Positions 10,269-20,168 of a stretch of 64,000 nucleotides of DNA are shown in pieces; within the stretch, counting starts at the first letter, position 1, and each line of letters opens with the position of its first letter. A program made the translations under genes and the position numbers. The notes under the pieces are model-generated. The model saw only the letters and a list, made by a program, of their open reading frames with translations. It had not been told where the DNA came from and made no database searches. Origin of the DNA: Salinisphaera orenii subsp. orenii MK-B5 (GTDB lineage: Bacteria; Pseudomonadota; Gammaproteobacteria; Nevskiales; Salinisphaeraceae); the NCBI RefSeq assembly GCF_003788635.1, contig NZ_AYKH01000012.1, positions 186,001 through 250,000 on the forward strand, given 5' to 3'.

Positions 10269-10954
10269 CTCCGGCCGCCACCCGCGACGGGCCCGCGGCG
10301 CGGCTCGTCGTCGTCATCTCCGGCCGTGGCCGCAATCTCGAGGCGATCATGGACGCCATCGAGCGCGGCGCGCTGAACGCGCGCATCGTGCTCGTGGCCA
10401 GCAACCGGGCGAACGCGGCGGGGCTTCGGACCGCCCGCCTCACCGGGCTGCCGACGGTCGCGATCCAGCCGCACGCCTTCGCCTCGCGCGAGGATTTCGA
10501 TCGCGCCCTCGGCGCGCGCATCGACGCGGAGCAGCCGGACTGGGTCGCGCTCGCCGGTTACATGCGGTTGCTCAGTTCAGCCTTCGTACAGCGCTTTGCC
10601 GGCAGGCTCGTGAATATTCACCCCTCGCTGTTGCCGCACTACAAGGGGCTGCACACGCACGAACGCGTGCTGGCCGCGGGCGAACACCGCCACGGCGCCA
10701 GCGTACATTTCGTCACCGACGCACTGGATGCCGGCCCGGTGATTCGCCAGGGCAGCATCGCGGTGGCGGCGGACGACACGCCGACGCGCCTGGCCGATCG
10801 TCTGATGCAGCGCGTGGAGCAGCGCATCTACCCGGCCGCGCTGGCCGAGCTCGCCGCCGGCCGCGTGCGCTGGCACGACGGCCGGGTGTGGCGCGACGGC
10901 CGGCCGCAGGAGCAGTGCCCGCATGAGGACCACGACACCGACGAAACGCCCTGA
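10265..10954 (+). CDS. purN: Phosphoribosylglycinamide formyltransferase
   Basis: A 229-residue 10-formyl-THF-dependent GAR transformylase, third step of purine synthesis. The N-terminal strand [16 protein letters not shown] binds the phosphoribose (the usual SGNGSNLQA reads SGRGRNLEA here). The catalytic region has [20 protein letters not shown] and the Asp of [11 protein letters not shown]. The start is a TTG overlapping the purM stop, since no ATG lies before the first conserved strand. The C-terminus runs 32 bases into the next gene. Confidence 0.94.
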   Translation: MTPAATRDGPAARLVVVISGRGRNLEAIMDAIERGALNARIVLVASNRANAAGLRTARLTGLPTVAIQPHAFASREDFDRALGARIDAEQPDWVALAGYMRLLSSAFVQRFAGRLVNIHPSLLPHYKGLHTHERVLAAGEHRHGASVHFVTDALDAGPVIRQGSIAVAADDTPTRLADRLMQRVEQRIYPAALAELAAGRVRWHDGRVWRDGRPQEQCPHEDHDTDETP

Positions 10955-11672
10955 CCGCCGACGGAGCGCCGCGCTGGCGCTCGGTCTCGTCCTGCTGATC
11001 GCATCGCCCGCCCAGGCGGCGGTCACCGACGCCTTCACCGCCGATTTCGACGTCCACCGCGGCAGCATCGCTCTGGGCACGACCACATTCCGCCTCGAGG
11101 CCGGCGAGCGCGCCGGCTGCTATGTCTACAGCGGCCGCGCGGATCCCAACGCCCTCGTGCGCATGTTCATCGGCCGCGTCACCGACGAGAGTCGGTTCTG
11201 CATCGAGGACGGCGCCATCCGGCCGCAGCGTTTCCGTCATCACATCGACGGCGACGCCGAGGACAGCTACACGCTCGACTTCGACTGGTCGGCGCACGAG
11301 GTCACCTACGAGAACGAGGCCGGCCGCCGCAAGACGATGGCGCTCGGCGACCGTGCGCTCGACCCGCTGTCGATCCAGATCGCGGCCCGGCGCTGGCTGG
11401 CCGAGGCCGACGACCCCGCGGCCCTCGGCGAGGCGCGCTTCGAATTGATCGACGAGGATGAGCGCAAGACCTACACGCTGCGGGTCTCCGAGGGCGGCAC
11501 GATCGAGACCGAGGCCGGCATCTACGATACGCTGCGCGTCGAACGGGTCGACAGCAGTCGACATCTGCGCTTCTGGCTGGCGGAAAACGCCGACTGGATT
11601 CCCGTGCGCGTCGAGCACCAGAAAGGCGACGGCGGCGTTTTCCGCATGTCCATGACGCGTCTGCACCGCTGA
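10923..11672 (+). CDS. DUF3108 domain protein, exported
   Basis: A 249-residue protein with a twin-Arg-containing basic N-terminus and a signal peptide ending near AQAA (residues 32-34), followed by a beta-rich DUF3108 domain from about 38 to the end. The domain includes YVYSGRAD and the terminal HLRFWLAEN...PVRVEH block. Function unknown; members are periplasmic or envelope proteins often placed directly after purN, as here, with a 32-base overlap. That overlap suggests co-translation with purN. Confidence 0.85.
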   Translation: MRTTTPTKRPDRRRSAALALGLVLLIASPAQAAVTDAFTADFDVHRGSIALGTTTFRLEAGERAGCYVYSGRADPNALVRMFIGRVTDESRFCIEDGAIRPQRFRHHIDGDAEDSYTLDFDWSAHEVTYENEAGRRKTMALGDRALDPLSIQIAARRWLAEADDPAALGEARFELIDEDERKTYTLRVSEGGTIETEAGIYDTLRVERVDSSRHLRFWLAENADWIPVRVEHQKGDGGVFRMSMTRLHR

Positions 11673-11805
11673 TCCGAGCCGCCGTGGGCGTCGGCATCGG
11701 CCGTGTCGTCTCCGGGCGGACGCGCCCGCCGGCCCGGCTCCGCCCCGTCAGACCGAAACCCCGGATTGATCTGCCCCGGCCCCTAATTCCCGCGGACCCG
11801 CGTGC

Positions 11806-11822
11806 GTACGGTGAGACCGTAC
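11806..11822. repeat. Hairpin between DUF3108 gene and dcd
   Basis: GTACGGT-GAG-ACCGTAC is a perfect 7-bp stem with a 3-base loop between two converging genes. No U-tract follows on either strand, so a terminator role is only possible. Confidence 0.35.
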
Positions 11823-11865
11823 CGCGCGCCGAACCTCGCGATCTGCGCGGCGGGCAACGACGAGG

Positions 11866-12432
11866 TCAGGTGCGCGGCAGCGTCACCCCGCGCTGGCCCT
11901 GGTACTTCCCGCCGCGATCGGCGTACGAGGTTTCGCAAACCTCGTCGGATTCCAAAAACAGCATCTGCGCCACGCCTTCGTTGGCGTAGATCTTGGCGGG
12001 CAGCGGCGTCGTGTTGGAGAACTCGAGTGTCACGTGGCCCTCCCACTCCGGCTCCAGCGGGGTGACGTTCACGATGATGCCGCAACGCGCATAGGTGGAT
12101 TTGCCCAGACAGATCGTAAGCACACTGCGCGGAATGCGGAAATACTCCACGGTGGAGGCCAGCGCGAAGGAGTTGGGCGGAATGATGCAGACCTCGCCCT
12201 CGAAATCGACGAAGCTGGCCGAGTCGAACGCCTTCGGATCGACCATCGCGGTGTTGATGTTGGTGAATATCTTGAAATACGGCGAGCAGCGAACGTCGTA
12301 GCCGTAGCTGGACACGCCGTAGGACACGATCCGCTCGCCGTCGCGCGCCTTGACCTGGCTCGGCTCGAACGGTTCGATCATGCCGTGCTCGGCGGCCATC
12401 CGGCGGATCCACTTGTCGGACTTGATGCTCAT
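11866..12432 (-). CDS. dcd: dCTP deaminase
   Basis: A 188-residue trimeric deaminase that turns dCTP into dUTP, feeding dTMP synthesis. The family blocks are all present: MSIKSDKWI at the start, [12 protein letters not shown], the [24 protein letters not shown] active-site stretch with its catalytic Glu, and the C-terminal [14 protein letters not shown] lid that closes over the nucleotide. Length is normal for the Gram-negative monofunctional enzyme. Monocistronic and convergent with the DUF3108 gene. Confidence 0.96.
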   Translation of the reverse strand: MSIKSDKWIRRMAAEHGMIEPFEPSQVKARDGERIVSYGVSSYGYDVRCSPYFKIFTNINTAMVDPKAFDSASFVDFEGEVCIIPPNSFALASTVEYFRIPRSVLTICLGKSTYARCGIIVNVTPLEPEWEGHVTLEFSNTTPLPAKIYANEGVAQMLFLESDEVCETSYADRGGKYQGQRGVTLPRT

Positions 12433-12558
12433 TGCGAAGGGCTGCGGCGGCGAAACAACCCGCGCAGTCTAGCGACTGCGTCGCCCGCCGCCCAGCGCCG
12501 GCCTGTTCCGCGGCAGCGGATGTCGTATCGTGGGCGTGTCATTTCCACGAGTCGTGTC

Positions 12559-13566
12559 ATGCAGGTTCAACTCATTCGCGCCTTTGGCGCCCCGGATGTC
12601 TTCGAAGCCGCCGAGATCGACACGCCCCGGCCGGGCCCGGGCCAACTGCTGGTGCGCCAGATCGCGGCGAGCGTCAATCCGGTCGACACCAAGCTGCGCA
12701 CCGCCGGGCCGGCGATCGCGCCCGAACTGCCGGCGGTGCTCGGCTGCGACGTGGCCGGCGTGGTCGAAGCCGTCGGCGACGGCGTGCGATGCTTCGCACC
12801 CGGCGACGCCGTCTACGGCTGTGCCGCCGGCGTGCGCGGCCACGGCGGCGCCTACGGTGAATACGTCGCGGTCGATGCCGCCTTCATGGCCTTCAAGCCC
12901 GACGCCCTCGACTGGCGCGAGACCGCGGCGCTGCCGCTGGTGACCATCACCGCCTGGGAAGCGCTCGTCGATCGCACCCGCGTCGCGCCCGGCGATCACG
13001 TGCTCATCCACGGCGGCGCGGGCGGCGTCGGCCATATCGCCGTCCAGCTCGCCAGGGCCCAGGGCGCGCGGGTGGCGACCACGATTTCCTCGGCCGCCAA
13101 GGCCGATATCGCCCGCCGCATGGGCGCGGACGAGACCATCAACTACCGTGAAGAAAGCGTTGACGATTACGTGGAGCGCCTGACCGGCGGGCGCGGCTTC
13201 GACGTGGTCTTCGATGCCACCGGCGGCTCGGATATCGCGACCTCCTTCGCCGGCGCCCGAGTCAACGGCCAGGTCGCGACCATCGTGTCGCAGTACACGG
13301 CCGACCTCACACCCATGCACACCAAGAGTCTGACGCTGCACACCATCTTCATGCTCACCAGCATGCTCAACGGCGTGCATCCACAGCACCACGGCGAGAT
13401 CCTCGCCAAGGCCGCCGGACTCGCGGCCGCCGATCAGCTCCGGCCGATGCTCGACGAGCGGCGCTTCACTCTCGGCGACGTCGCCGCGGCGCACGCGCAT
13501 CTGGAAGCCGGCGCGGCCGTGGGCAAGATCGTCATCGATATCGGCGAGGAGGCAAAGACCCTCTGA
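12559..13566 (+). CDS. Zinc-independent MDR oxidoreductase (quinone oxidoreductase-like)
   Basis: A 335-residue medium-chain dehydrogenase/reductase. The GroES-like half has VNPVDTKLR, and the segment aligned with the catalytic-zinc GHE motif reads GCDVAGVV, so zinc ligands are missing. The Rossmann half has GGAGGVGHIAVQLA for NADP(H). These features place it with quinone/enone reductases (QOR, YhfP-like) rather than alcohol dehydrogenases. The ATG used gives a normal N-terminal strand. Monocistronic; the substrate is unknown. Confidence 0.85.
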   Translation: MQVQLIRAFGAPDVFEAAEIDTPRPGPGQLLVRQIAASVNPVDTKLRTAGPAIAPELPAVLGCDVAGVVEAVGDGVRCFAPGDAVYGCAAGVRGHGGAYGEYVAVDAAFMAFKPDALDWRETAALPLVTITAWEALVDRTRVAPGDHVLIHGGAGGVGHIAVQLARAQGARVATTISSAAKADIARRMGADETINYREESVDDYVERLTGGRGFDVVFDATGGSDIATSFAGARVNGQVATIVSQYTADLTPMHTKSLTLHTIFMLTSMLNGVHPQHHGEILAKAAGLAAADQLRPMLDERRFTLGDVAAAHAHLEAGAAVGKIVIDIGEEAKTL

Positions 13567-13684
13567 GCGAAGTGCCTGAGAATAGAGGACGGACATGCGC
13601 CGGCCTCGATTATCGAGCACGTTGAAAACAGTTGACGATTCAACTGTTCCGGTGGCGGATCCATAGCCGCGCGACCGGGATACT

Positions 13685-13716
13685 GAAAAACAGGGGCGGA
13701 GGCGGTCCGCCCCTGT
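13685..13716 (-). terminator. Intrinsic terminator of the second PEP-CTERM gene
   Basis: Read on the minus strand, a perfect 10-bp GC-rich stem (CAGGGGCGGA / TCCGCCCCTG, five-base loop) is followed directly by five T residues. It lies 30 bases past the stop of the PEP-CTERM gene. On the plus strand no T-run follows, so it does not serve the converging oxidoreductase gene as an intrinsic terminator. Confidence 0.8.
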
Positions 13717-13745
13717 ACGGCCACTGGTCGACTCCTCGTCCGGCG

Positions 13746-14432
13746 TCAGCCGATACGGCGTGTCTGCCACGCGCCGAGTCCGACCAGCATCAGGGCCAGC
13801 CAGGCAAGCGCGGTGCCCGCCGGCTCGGCCACATCGACCGGCGGCGGCTGCTGCCCGCCGTCGACGACGAAGCTGCTGTCGTCACCGTCGCCGATACCCT
13901 GGATATGCGCGGCGGAAATATAGCCCGCCGCGTTGGGGACGAACGGCGATGCGCCCAGCGCGTCGGCGAAAATCAGGTCGTAAACGGCCTGCTCGGCGCC
14001 ATCGAGGCGCCCACCGGGGCCCTGAACGGCCCAGCTGAAGGCCAGATTGTAGTCACCGGTGCCTGTCGGCCCCGCATTCAGGCCTGCCTGGTTGAATACC
14101 GCATCCGCACAGTTTCCGCTCGTACAGCTGAGCGACTGGACACTCGGAGAAAGTGAGAACGCCCAGCCCGGCTGGGCATTGGCGTTGCTTCCCCCCTGCA
14201 CGAAATCACCGCCATCGAGCAGCGACATCAGCGTCAACGTGCCGGTCGTGGCGCCGGTTTCGTAGGAGAACGCCGCGCTGAGCCATGGCGGCGCTCCCGT
14301 CGGGGTCGCTCCGGTATACACCGAACCGAGGTCGATGGTCTGGGTCATCGGTACGGCCAGCGCCGATCCGCCCCAAGCCGCCGCCAAGAATACACCGGCC
14401 CCGAGCAACCGCCTGATATACATCGCATGCAT
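13746..14432 (-). CDS. PEP-CTERM-like sorted exported protein
   Basis: The 228-residue product has a signal peptide (residues 1-26, GGSALA cleavage site) and a Gly/Ala/Ser/Thr-rich beta-type body with one close Cys pair (CTSGNC). The sorting tail reads EPAGTALAWLALMLVGLGAW then QTRRIG: an EP start, a hydrophobic helix and a basic end, as in PEP-CTERM proteins. I chose the ATG nine bases after a GAGG ribosome site. The body matches nothing I recognise. An exosortase should exist elsewhere in the genome. Confidence 0.75.
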   Translation of the reverse strand: MHAMYIRRLLGAGVFLAAAWGGSALAVPMTQTIDLGSVYTGATPTGAPPWLSAAFSYETGATTGTLTLMSLLDGGDFVQGGSNANAQPGWAFSLSPSVQSLSCTSGNCADAVFNQAGLNAGPTGTGDYNLAFSWAVQGPGGRLDGAEQAVYDLIFADALGASPFVPNAAGYISAAHIQGIGDGDDSSFVVDGGQQPPPVDVAEPAGTALAWLALMLVGLGAWQTRRIG

Positions 14433-14859
14433 GGTCTGCACCTCGCTCCATGATGAAACCTGCCCGCGGCAGGGAAAACGAGCACGGGACCAGACATCGC
14501 ATTTTTTTCGCGCCATTGTGTAGACCGTTGATCAGGCGACTATTTTCCCGAACATCTGCGCCAGCGGCTTCGACGTGTCAGAATCGCCGACGGTCGCAAC
14601 GCCCCAGCCGGGCGATCCACCTTTAGCCGAGCCCGATTGTTGTCGGTGGCGCCCCGTCGGCTCACGATCCGGCAAGACGTGTCGATTCGGGCAGTTGCCT
14701 GGTATCAACCGTCGACCTCAAGCCCGCCGGGCTGGATCAGGTATGCCGACCGGCTCCGGAGGCCGCGCCATCCAGCGCGACCGCAGAACGTGGCCGGGCA
14801 GCGACCGGGTGCAAGAATCTCCGACAACCATCAGCCAGCGGCCGCGGCACATCGAAGCT
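14433..14859. other. Intergenic region, no gene recognised
   Basis: This stretch must contain the promoter of the PEP-CTERM gene on the minus strand. A GC-rich palindrome (CCTGCC-CGC-GGCAGG) and a seven-T tract occur near that gene's start. No coding frame resembles a protein family, and the frames present overlap in several phases. Confidence 0.5.
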
Positions 14860-15153
14860 TCACGGGCCGGAACGGGCCACACGATCATCGAGTAGCACCC
14901 GTTGTTTTTCGCCGTCGTTCAGCCGTTGACGCAGCTGCGCGCGGCTATAACCGAGATCGCGAAGACTATGGTCGTCGCGTTTCAACAGTGCCTTCACGGC
15001 CCGGCGTTTGCGCCGGGCCTGCACCGCCCGCCCGATCAGCGTAAGCAGCCATAGGGGCGGCATCGCCGGCATATAGAGCCGGTCGAGCCGGGCGTGTTGC
15101 TGTTCGACCTGCTGCGCGGTCGGCGGGTTCGATCGACTGGAATATTCACGCAT
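14860..15153 (-). CDS. DUF1127 domain small protein
   Basis: A 97-residue basic protein with a hydrophobic stretch (MPPLWLLTLIGRAV) and a C-terminal DUF1127/YjiS-like motif around RRAVKALLKRDDHSLRDLGYSRAQL. Small DUF1127 proteins act in some alphaproteobacteria as RNA-associated regulators of phosphate or carbon metabolism, but this one is untested. It is divergent from a LysR regulator, an arrangement that recurs in proteobacteria and suggests control by that regulator. Confidence 0.8.
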   Translation of the reverse strand: MREYSSRSNPPTAQQVEQQHARLDRLYMPAMPPLWLLTLIGRAVQARRKRRAVKALLKRDDHSLRDLGYSRAQLRQRLNDGEKQRVLLDDRVARSGP

Positions 15154-15302
15154 GGCTCATCTCCATAGGGCGTGCCATCGCAGGCCCGCCGGGTGTATCA
15201 CGTGCCCGTTCGTCGAGGCACGAAGCCAGCCTGCGCCCGAGCCTGCGTTCATTCCAGCGAAAAGTTCTATACTCTGATTTCAATATTTCTTAACGCAAAG
15301 CC

Positions 15303-16205
15303 ATGACTCGATCTCCTGTGCCGAACGTCTCGAACGTTCAGCCGCTGCTGGATACGGATGTGCTGCGCAGCTTCGTTGCGATCGCCGAATACGGCAGCTT
15401 CACGCGCGCCGCCAAGGCCGTGTTTCGCACCCCGTCGGCGCTGAGCATGCAGATCAAGCGGCTGGAAACCACGCTCGACCAATCCCTGTTCGTACGTGAA
15501 GCGCGGCGCGTGCAGCTGACCGCGCACGGCGAGCTGCTGCTGCGCTATGCGCGCCGGCTGTTGCAGCTCAACGCCGAGGCCGTGGCCTGTTTCCTGACGC
15601 CCGCGCTGGAAGGCACGGTGCGGATCGGCACCCCGGACGATGTGGGGACGCGGGTATTGCCACAGGTACTCTCGGGCTTCGCTGCGTCGCACCCGGCGGT
15701 GCAGGTCGACGTGATGGCGGGTGTGAGCCGGGTCATGCTCGAACGACTGGATGCGGGCGAAATCGACCTGGCGCTGGTGACTGCGGGCAGCCGCGACGTC
15801 GATCCGGAACGCGGCGAGGTCGTGGCGACCGAGCCGCTGGTGTGGGTCGCCCGCGCCGACGGCACCGCCCGCCTGCGCGAGCCGCTACCGGTGGCGCTCG
15901 CCGAACACGGCTGCGCGTGGCGCGCGAGCGCGGTCGACGCGCTCGATCGCGCCGGCCGGCCGTACCGCGTGGCCTACAGCAGCGAACACAGCGCCGGTCA
16001 GCGCGCCGCCGTTCAGGCCGATCTGGCGGTAGCGCCGCTGCCGCGTTCGCTGGCGACCTCGCCGCTGCTGGAAATCGTGGACGATCCGAAGCTGCCGGCG
16101 CTCGCCGATACACACATCCTGCTCGTCACCGGCGCCCGGCGCTCCGAGGCGGCCCAGACGCTTACGCAGCACGTCGTCGACGCGTTTCGCGCCCTGCGCG
16201 GCTAG
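15303..16205 (+). CDS. LysR family transcriptional regulator
   Basis: A 300-residue LysR protein. The winged helix-turn-helix spans about 16-75 (LRSFVAIAEYGSFTRAAKAV, then SALSMQIKRLE), with the periplasmic-binding-like effector domain from about 95. The divergent small DUF1127 gene is its likely target, because LysR regulators usually act on the shared intergenic region; the 149-base gap here is AT-rich near this gene. A TATACT hexamer 30 bases before the ATG could be its -10 element. Effector unknown. Confidence 0.92.
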   Translation: MTRSPVPNVSNVQPLLDTDVLRSFVAIAEYGSFTRAAKAVFRTPSALSMQIKRLETTLDQSLFVREARRVQLTAHGELLLRYARRLLQLNAEAVACFLTPALEGTVRIGTPDDVGTRVLPQVLSGFAASHPAVQVDVMAGVSRVMLERLDAGEIDLALVTAGSRDVDPERGEVVATEPLVWVARADGTARLREPLPVALAEHGCAWRASAVDALDRAGRPYRVAYSSEHSAGQRAAVQADLAVAPLPRSLATSPLLEIVDDPKLPALADTHILLVTGARRSEAAQTLTQHVVDAFRALRG

Positions 16206-16211
16206 AAGCGG

Positions 16212-17303
16212 TCAGCTGTTCTCGACCTTGATGTTCGGGAACTTGCTGGCGTAGTCCTTCTTCTGACGGGCCAGCCGCGCGGCCGTCTTGCGGGACATGT
16301 CCAGATAGGCCGCGGCGATCGCGCCCTCCGGCTGCGCGACCACGCTCGGATGCCCCGAATCCGCGTTCTCGCGAATGGAGATGTCCAGGGGCAGCTGGCC
16401 GAGCAGGTCCACGTTGTATTCGTCGGCCAGGGTCTGCCCGCCACGTTCACCGAAGATATGCTCCTCGTGGCCGCACTTCGAGCAGATATGGGTACTCATG
16501 TTCTCGACGATGCCCAACACGGGCACGTTGACCTTGTTGAACATCTCCACGCCCTTGCGGGCGTCGATCAGGGCCAGATCCTGGGGCGTGGTCACCACCA
16601 CCGCGCCCGAGACCGGAATCTTCTGCGCCAGCGTGAGCTGGATATCGCCGGTGCCGGGCGGCAGGTCGATGATCAGATAGTCCAGATCGTCCCAGGCGGT
16701 TTGGAACAGCATCTGCTGCAGCGCCGAGGTGACCATGGGCCCGCGCAGGATCGCAGGAGAGTCCTTGTCGATGAGATAGCCGATGGACATCGTCTGCATG
16801 CCGTGGGCTTCCATCGGCAGCAGGGTGTTGCCGTCCTTGCCCTGGGCGCGCCCCTCGATCCCCATCAGCCGCGGCTGGCTGGGCCCGTAGATGTCGGCAT
16901 CGAGCAGACCGACCGAGGCGCCGTCGGCCTTGAGCGCGAGCGCCAGGTTGGCCGCGACCGTCGACTTGCCGACGCCGCCCTTGGCCGAGGCCACGGCGAT
17001 GATGTTTCGCACCGAATCCAGCCGCTTGAGCGACGACTGGACCGCGCGTGCGGCCACCGTGAAACCGACGGTGACATCGGCCCGCTCGATGCCCTCGACC
17101 GCCTCGAGCATGCCGCGAACCCGTTCGGCCAGTTCCTGGCCGTAGTCGCCGCAGGGAAAGCCGAGATCGAGCTCGAGCTTGACGTGCCCGCCGTCGACCT
17201 CGAGCGAACGCACGGCGCGCGCACTCATCAGGTCGGTACCGAGATAGGGTTCGTTGAAGCGCCCGAGGCGGGCCTCGACAGTCTGTTTCAGGGAATCGCT
17301 CAT
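16212..17303 (-). CDS. apbC: Iron-sulfur cluster carrier protein Mrp/ApbC
   Basis: A 363-residue P-loop protein: an N-terminal MIP18/DUF59-like domain (about 1-90), then the Mrp ATPase with the deviant Walker A SAKGGVGKST at 106-115, the LIIDLPPGTGD switch region, and the CxxC motif in ICSKCG that bridges the [4Fe-4S] cluster in the dimer. It delivers clusters to apo-proteins. I chose the ATG reading MSDSLKQTVE. Divergent from metG, as in E. coli and many gammaproteobacteria. Confidence 0.95.
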   Translation of the reverse strand: MSDSLKQTVEARLGRFNEPYLGTDLMSARAVRSLEVDGGHVKLELDLGFPCGDYGQELAERVRGMLEAVEGIERADVTVGFTVAARAVQSSLKRLDSVRNIIAVASAKGGVGKSTVAANLALALKADGASVGLLDADIYGPSQPRLMGIEGRAQGKDGNTLLPMEAHGMQTMSIGYLIDKDSPAILRGPMVTSALQQMLFQTAWDDLDYLIIDLPPGTGDIQLTLAQKIPVSGAVVVTTPQDLALIDARKGVEMFNKVNVPVLGIVENMSTHICSKCGHEEHIFGERGGQTLADEYNVDLLGQLPLDISIRENADSGHPSVVAQPEGAIAAAYLDMSRKTAARLARQKKDYASKFPNIKVENS

Positions 17304-17425
17304 GGCGTGTGTCCCGATTGATCGCATGAATTGAACTGCCCGCGATGATAGCAAGGACCGGCCGGCCACCGGGGGTGCCTGTGGCATACTGGCGGGCTAG
17401 AAAACGCTTCCAGAACAGCCCTGCC

Positions 17426-19498
17426 ATGGCGCGCGACATCCTCGTCACATCCGCTCTGCCCTACGCCAACGGGTCGATCCATCTCGGCCATCTGGTGGAA
17501 TACATCCAGACCGACGTCTGGGTGCGTTTCCAGAAGCTGCGCGGCAACCGCTGTATTTATGTCTGTGCGGACGACGCCCACGGCACGCCGATCATGCTGA
17601 AGGCGCGCGCCGAAGGCATCGAGCCGGAAGAGCTCATTCGGCGCGTCGGCGAGGAACACCAGCGCGACTTCGCCGATTTCGCGATCGGCTTCGACAACTA
17701 CCACTCGACGCACTCCGACGAGAACCGGGAGCTGGCCGAGACCATCTACAACGCGCTCGACGCGGCCGGCCATATCGCCAAGCGCACGATCTCCCAGGCC
17801 TTCGATCCGGAAAAACAGATGTTTCTGCCGGACCGCTTCATCCGCGGCGAATGCCCGAAATGCGGCACGCCCGAGCAGTACGGCGACGCCTGCGAGGCCT
17901 GCGGCGCGACCTACCAGCCGACCGAGCTCAAGAATGCCGTCTCGGTGCTGTCCGGAGCGACGCCGGTCGAGCGCGATTCCGAGCACTATTTCTTCCAGCT
18001 CGCCGACTTCGAGGACTTCCTGCATCGCTGGACCCGCAGCGAACATCTGCAGGAGGCCGTCACCCGCAAGCTCGACGAATGGTTCGAGGCCGGCCTCAAG
18101 GATTGGGACATCTCCCGCGATGCGCCCTATTTCGGCTTCAAGATCCCGGGCACCGACGACAAGTACTTCTACGTCTGGCTGGATGCGCCGATCGGCTACA
18201 TGGCCAGCTTCGCGAACCTGTGCGCCCGTCGCGACGACCTGGACTTCGACGCTTTCTGGAAAGCCGGCTCCGAAGCGGAGCTGTACCACTTCATCGGCAA
18301 GGACATCGTCTATTTCCATGCCCTGTTCTGGCCGGCCATGCTCGAAGGCGCGGGCTATCGCACGCCGACGGCCATCCACGCGCACGGCTTTCTCACCGTC
18401 AACGGCGAGAAGATGTCCAAGTCGCGCGGCACCTTCATCAAGGCGCGCACCTGGCTGGAACATCTGCCGGCGGAGTTCCTGCGCTACTACTTCGCGGCCA
18501 AGCTCTCAGGCAAAGTCGAGGATCTCGACCTGAACCTCGACGACTTCGTCGCCCGCATCAACTCGGACCTGGTCGGCAAGTACGTCAATATCGCCAGCCG
18601 CTGTGCGAACTTCATCAGCAAGCGCTTCGACGGCCGGCTGGCCGACACGCTCGACCGGCCGGCGCTGTTCGAACGCTTCGCCGGCGCCGCCGACGAGATC
18701 GGGCAGCACTACGAGCAGCGCCGCTTCGCCCAGGCGATACGCCAGATCATGGCACTGGCCGACGAGGCCAACGCCTACGTCGCCGAGCGCGCGCCCTGGC
18801 AGCTGGCCAAGGAAGACGGCCGCGAGGACGAGCTGCAGCAGATCTGCACGACCGCGCTCGCGCTGTTTGCCCAGCTCACGATCTATCTCAAGCCGGTGCT
18901 GCCCGACACCGCCGAACGCGCCGAGGCGTTTCTGAACGTCGAGCCGCTGAGCTGGGCGGATCTCGCTACGCCCGTCTCCGGCACGATCCGCAAGTTCAAG
19001 CCGCTGCTGCGGCGTGTCGAACAACCGGCCATCGACAAGATGCTGGCCGCGAGCCGGGAGGATCTGGCCGCCAAGCCGGCGCCGCAGAGCGAACCGGCCC
19101 AGGACTCGACCCCTGCCGACACTCAGGCCGCGAAGATGCCGGACAAGAACAAGCCGGACTCGCAAGTTTCGGATGCCGACACGATCGATATCGCCGACTT
19201 CGCCAAGGTGGACCTGCGGGTCGCGCGTATCGAAGCCGCCGATCACGTCGAGGGCGCGGACAAGCTGCTGCGGCTCACCCTCGACGTGGGTACGCTCGGC
19301 AAGAAGCAGGTCTTCGCCGGCATCAAGGCTGCCTACGACCCGGCACAGCTCGAAGGCCGGCTGACCGTCATGGTCGCCAACCTCGCCCCACGCAAAATGC
19401 GCTTCGGCGTATCCGAAGGCATGGTGCTGGCCGCCGGCGATTCGCCGCATATTCTGTCGCCGGACGCCGGTGCTGCCCCGGGCGACAAGATCAAGTAG
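17426..19498 (+). CDS. metG: Methionine--tRNA ligase
   Basis: A 690-residue dimeric-type methionyl-tRNA synthetase. Class I HIGH appears as HLGH at 19-22. A zinc finger with two CxxC pairs (CPKCG, CEACG) lies near 145-165, KMSKS sits in [12 protein letters not shown], and an anticodon-binding helical domain follows. A C-terminal EMAP/Trbp111-like tRNA-binding domain covers the last ~105 residues ([16 protein letters not shown] onward), joined by a Lys/Pro/Ala-rich linker. First gene of a compact operon with the RnfB-like, nth, FAH and gph genes. Confidence 0.97.
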   Translation: MARDILVTSALPYANGSIHLGHLVEYIQTDVWVRFQKLRGNRCIYVCADDAHGTPIMLKARAEGIEPEELIRRVGEEHQRDFADFAIGFDNYHSTHSDENRELAETIYNALDAAGHIAKRTISQAFDPEKQMFLPDRFIRGECPKCGTPEQYGDACEACGATYQPTELKNAVSVLSGATPVERDSEHYFFQLADFEDFLHRWTRSEHLQEAVTRKLDEWFEAGLKDWDISRDAPYFGFKIPGTDDKYFYVWLDAPIGYMASFANLCARRDDLDFDAFWKAGSEAELYHFIGKDIVYFHALFWPAMLEGAGYRTPTAIHAHGFLTVNGEKMSKSRGTFIKARTWLEHLPAEFLRYYFAAKLSGKVEDLDLNLDDFVARINSDLVGKYVNIASRCANFISKRFDGRLADTLDRPALFERFAGAADEIGQHYEQRRFAQAIRQIMALADEANAYVAERAPWQLAKEDGREDELQQICTTALALFAQLTIYLKPVLPDTAERAEAFLNVEPLSWADLATPVSGTIRKFKPLLRRVEQPAIDKMLAASREDLAAKPAPQSEPAQDSTPADTQAAKMPDKNKPDSQVSDADTIDIADFAKVDLRVARIEAADHVEGADKLLRLTLDVGTLGKKQVFAGIKAAYDPAQLEGRLTVMVANLAPRKMRFGVSEGMVLAAGDSPHILSPDAGAAPGDKIK

Positions 19499-19500
19499 CC

Positions 19501-20151
19501 ATGGACGAGGCCCGCGTCGATGCCATCGATGCCCTGCTGCCGCAGACCCAGTGCCGCCGCTGCGGCTATGACGGCTGCCGGCCCTATGCCGAGGCGATCG
19601 CCGCGGGCGAGACGGACATCAACCGCTGCCCGCCCGGCGGCGACGCCACGGTCGAACGCCTGGCCGCACTTACCGGCGAAACGGTCAAGCCGATCGATCC
19701 GGAATGCGGCGACGCCAGCATTCCCAAGGTGGCCTTCATCCGCGAGGCCGAGTGCATCGGCTGTACGCGCTGCATCCAGGTCTGCCCCACCGACGCCATC
19801 ATCGGCGCGGCCAAGCAGATGCATACGGTGATCGAGTTCGACTGCACCGGCTGCGAGCTGTGCGTGCCCGCCTGCCCGGTCGACTGTATCGACATGCCGG
19901 AATCGGGCGCTGAGAGCGGCCAGCCGCTCTGGCCGCCGCAACGCACGATCGACGCCGAACGCGCCGCCCGCGCCCGCGAGCTGTTCGAGGCGCGCCGCCG
20001 ACGCCTGAACCAGAAGACCACCCGCCGCCGACGCAGCAATCGTCACGATGCCACCGTCGATGCGCGCGAGGACGCGGCCGCCGGCTCCGCGGACAAGAAA
20101 GCCACGATCGCCGATGCCATCGCCCGTGCGAAGGCGCGCCGCACCCCGTAG
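19501..20151 (+). CDS. RnfB-like 3x[4Fe-4S] ferredoxin without membrane anchor
   Basis: A 216-residue protein. Residues 12-46 form the RnfB-specific cluster motif ([15 protein letters not shown], closing Cys in RCPPGG). Two classic ferredoxin motifs follow, [12 protein letters not shown] and [12 protein letters not shown]. True RnfB subunits carry an N-terminal transmembrane helix before this; here the protein starts directly at the cluster domain. The C-terminus is a ~60-residue Arg/Lys/Ala-rich tail. No other Rnf/Rsx subunit is in the window. It sits two bases after metG and 17 before nth, so a soluble electron carrier is likely. One idea is service to the [4Fe-4S] enzyme Nth. Confidence 0.88.
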   Translation: MDEARVDAIDALLPQTQCRRCGYDGCRPYAEAIAAGETDINRCPPGGDATVERLAALTGETVKPIDPECGDASIPKVAFIREAECIGCTRCIQVCPTDAIIGAAKQMHTVIEFDCTGCELCVPACPVDCIDMPESGAESGQPLWPPQRTIDAERAARARELFEARRRRLNQKTTRRRRSNRHDATVDAREDAAAGSADKKATIADAIARAKARRTP

Positions 20152-20168
20152 CCGCGACTGATCGATTC

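Noticed and set aside
14498-14516. Sigma-54-like element ahead of the second PEP-CTERM gene
   Set aside because: The GG to GC distance is twelve bases, which RpoN does not tolerate; only the first PEP-CTERM gene has a correct site.
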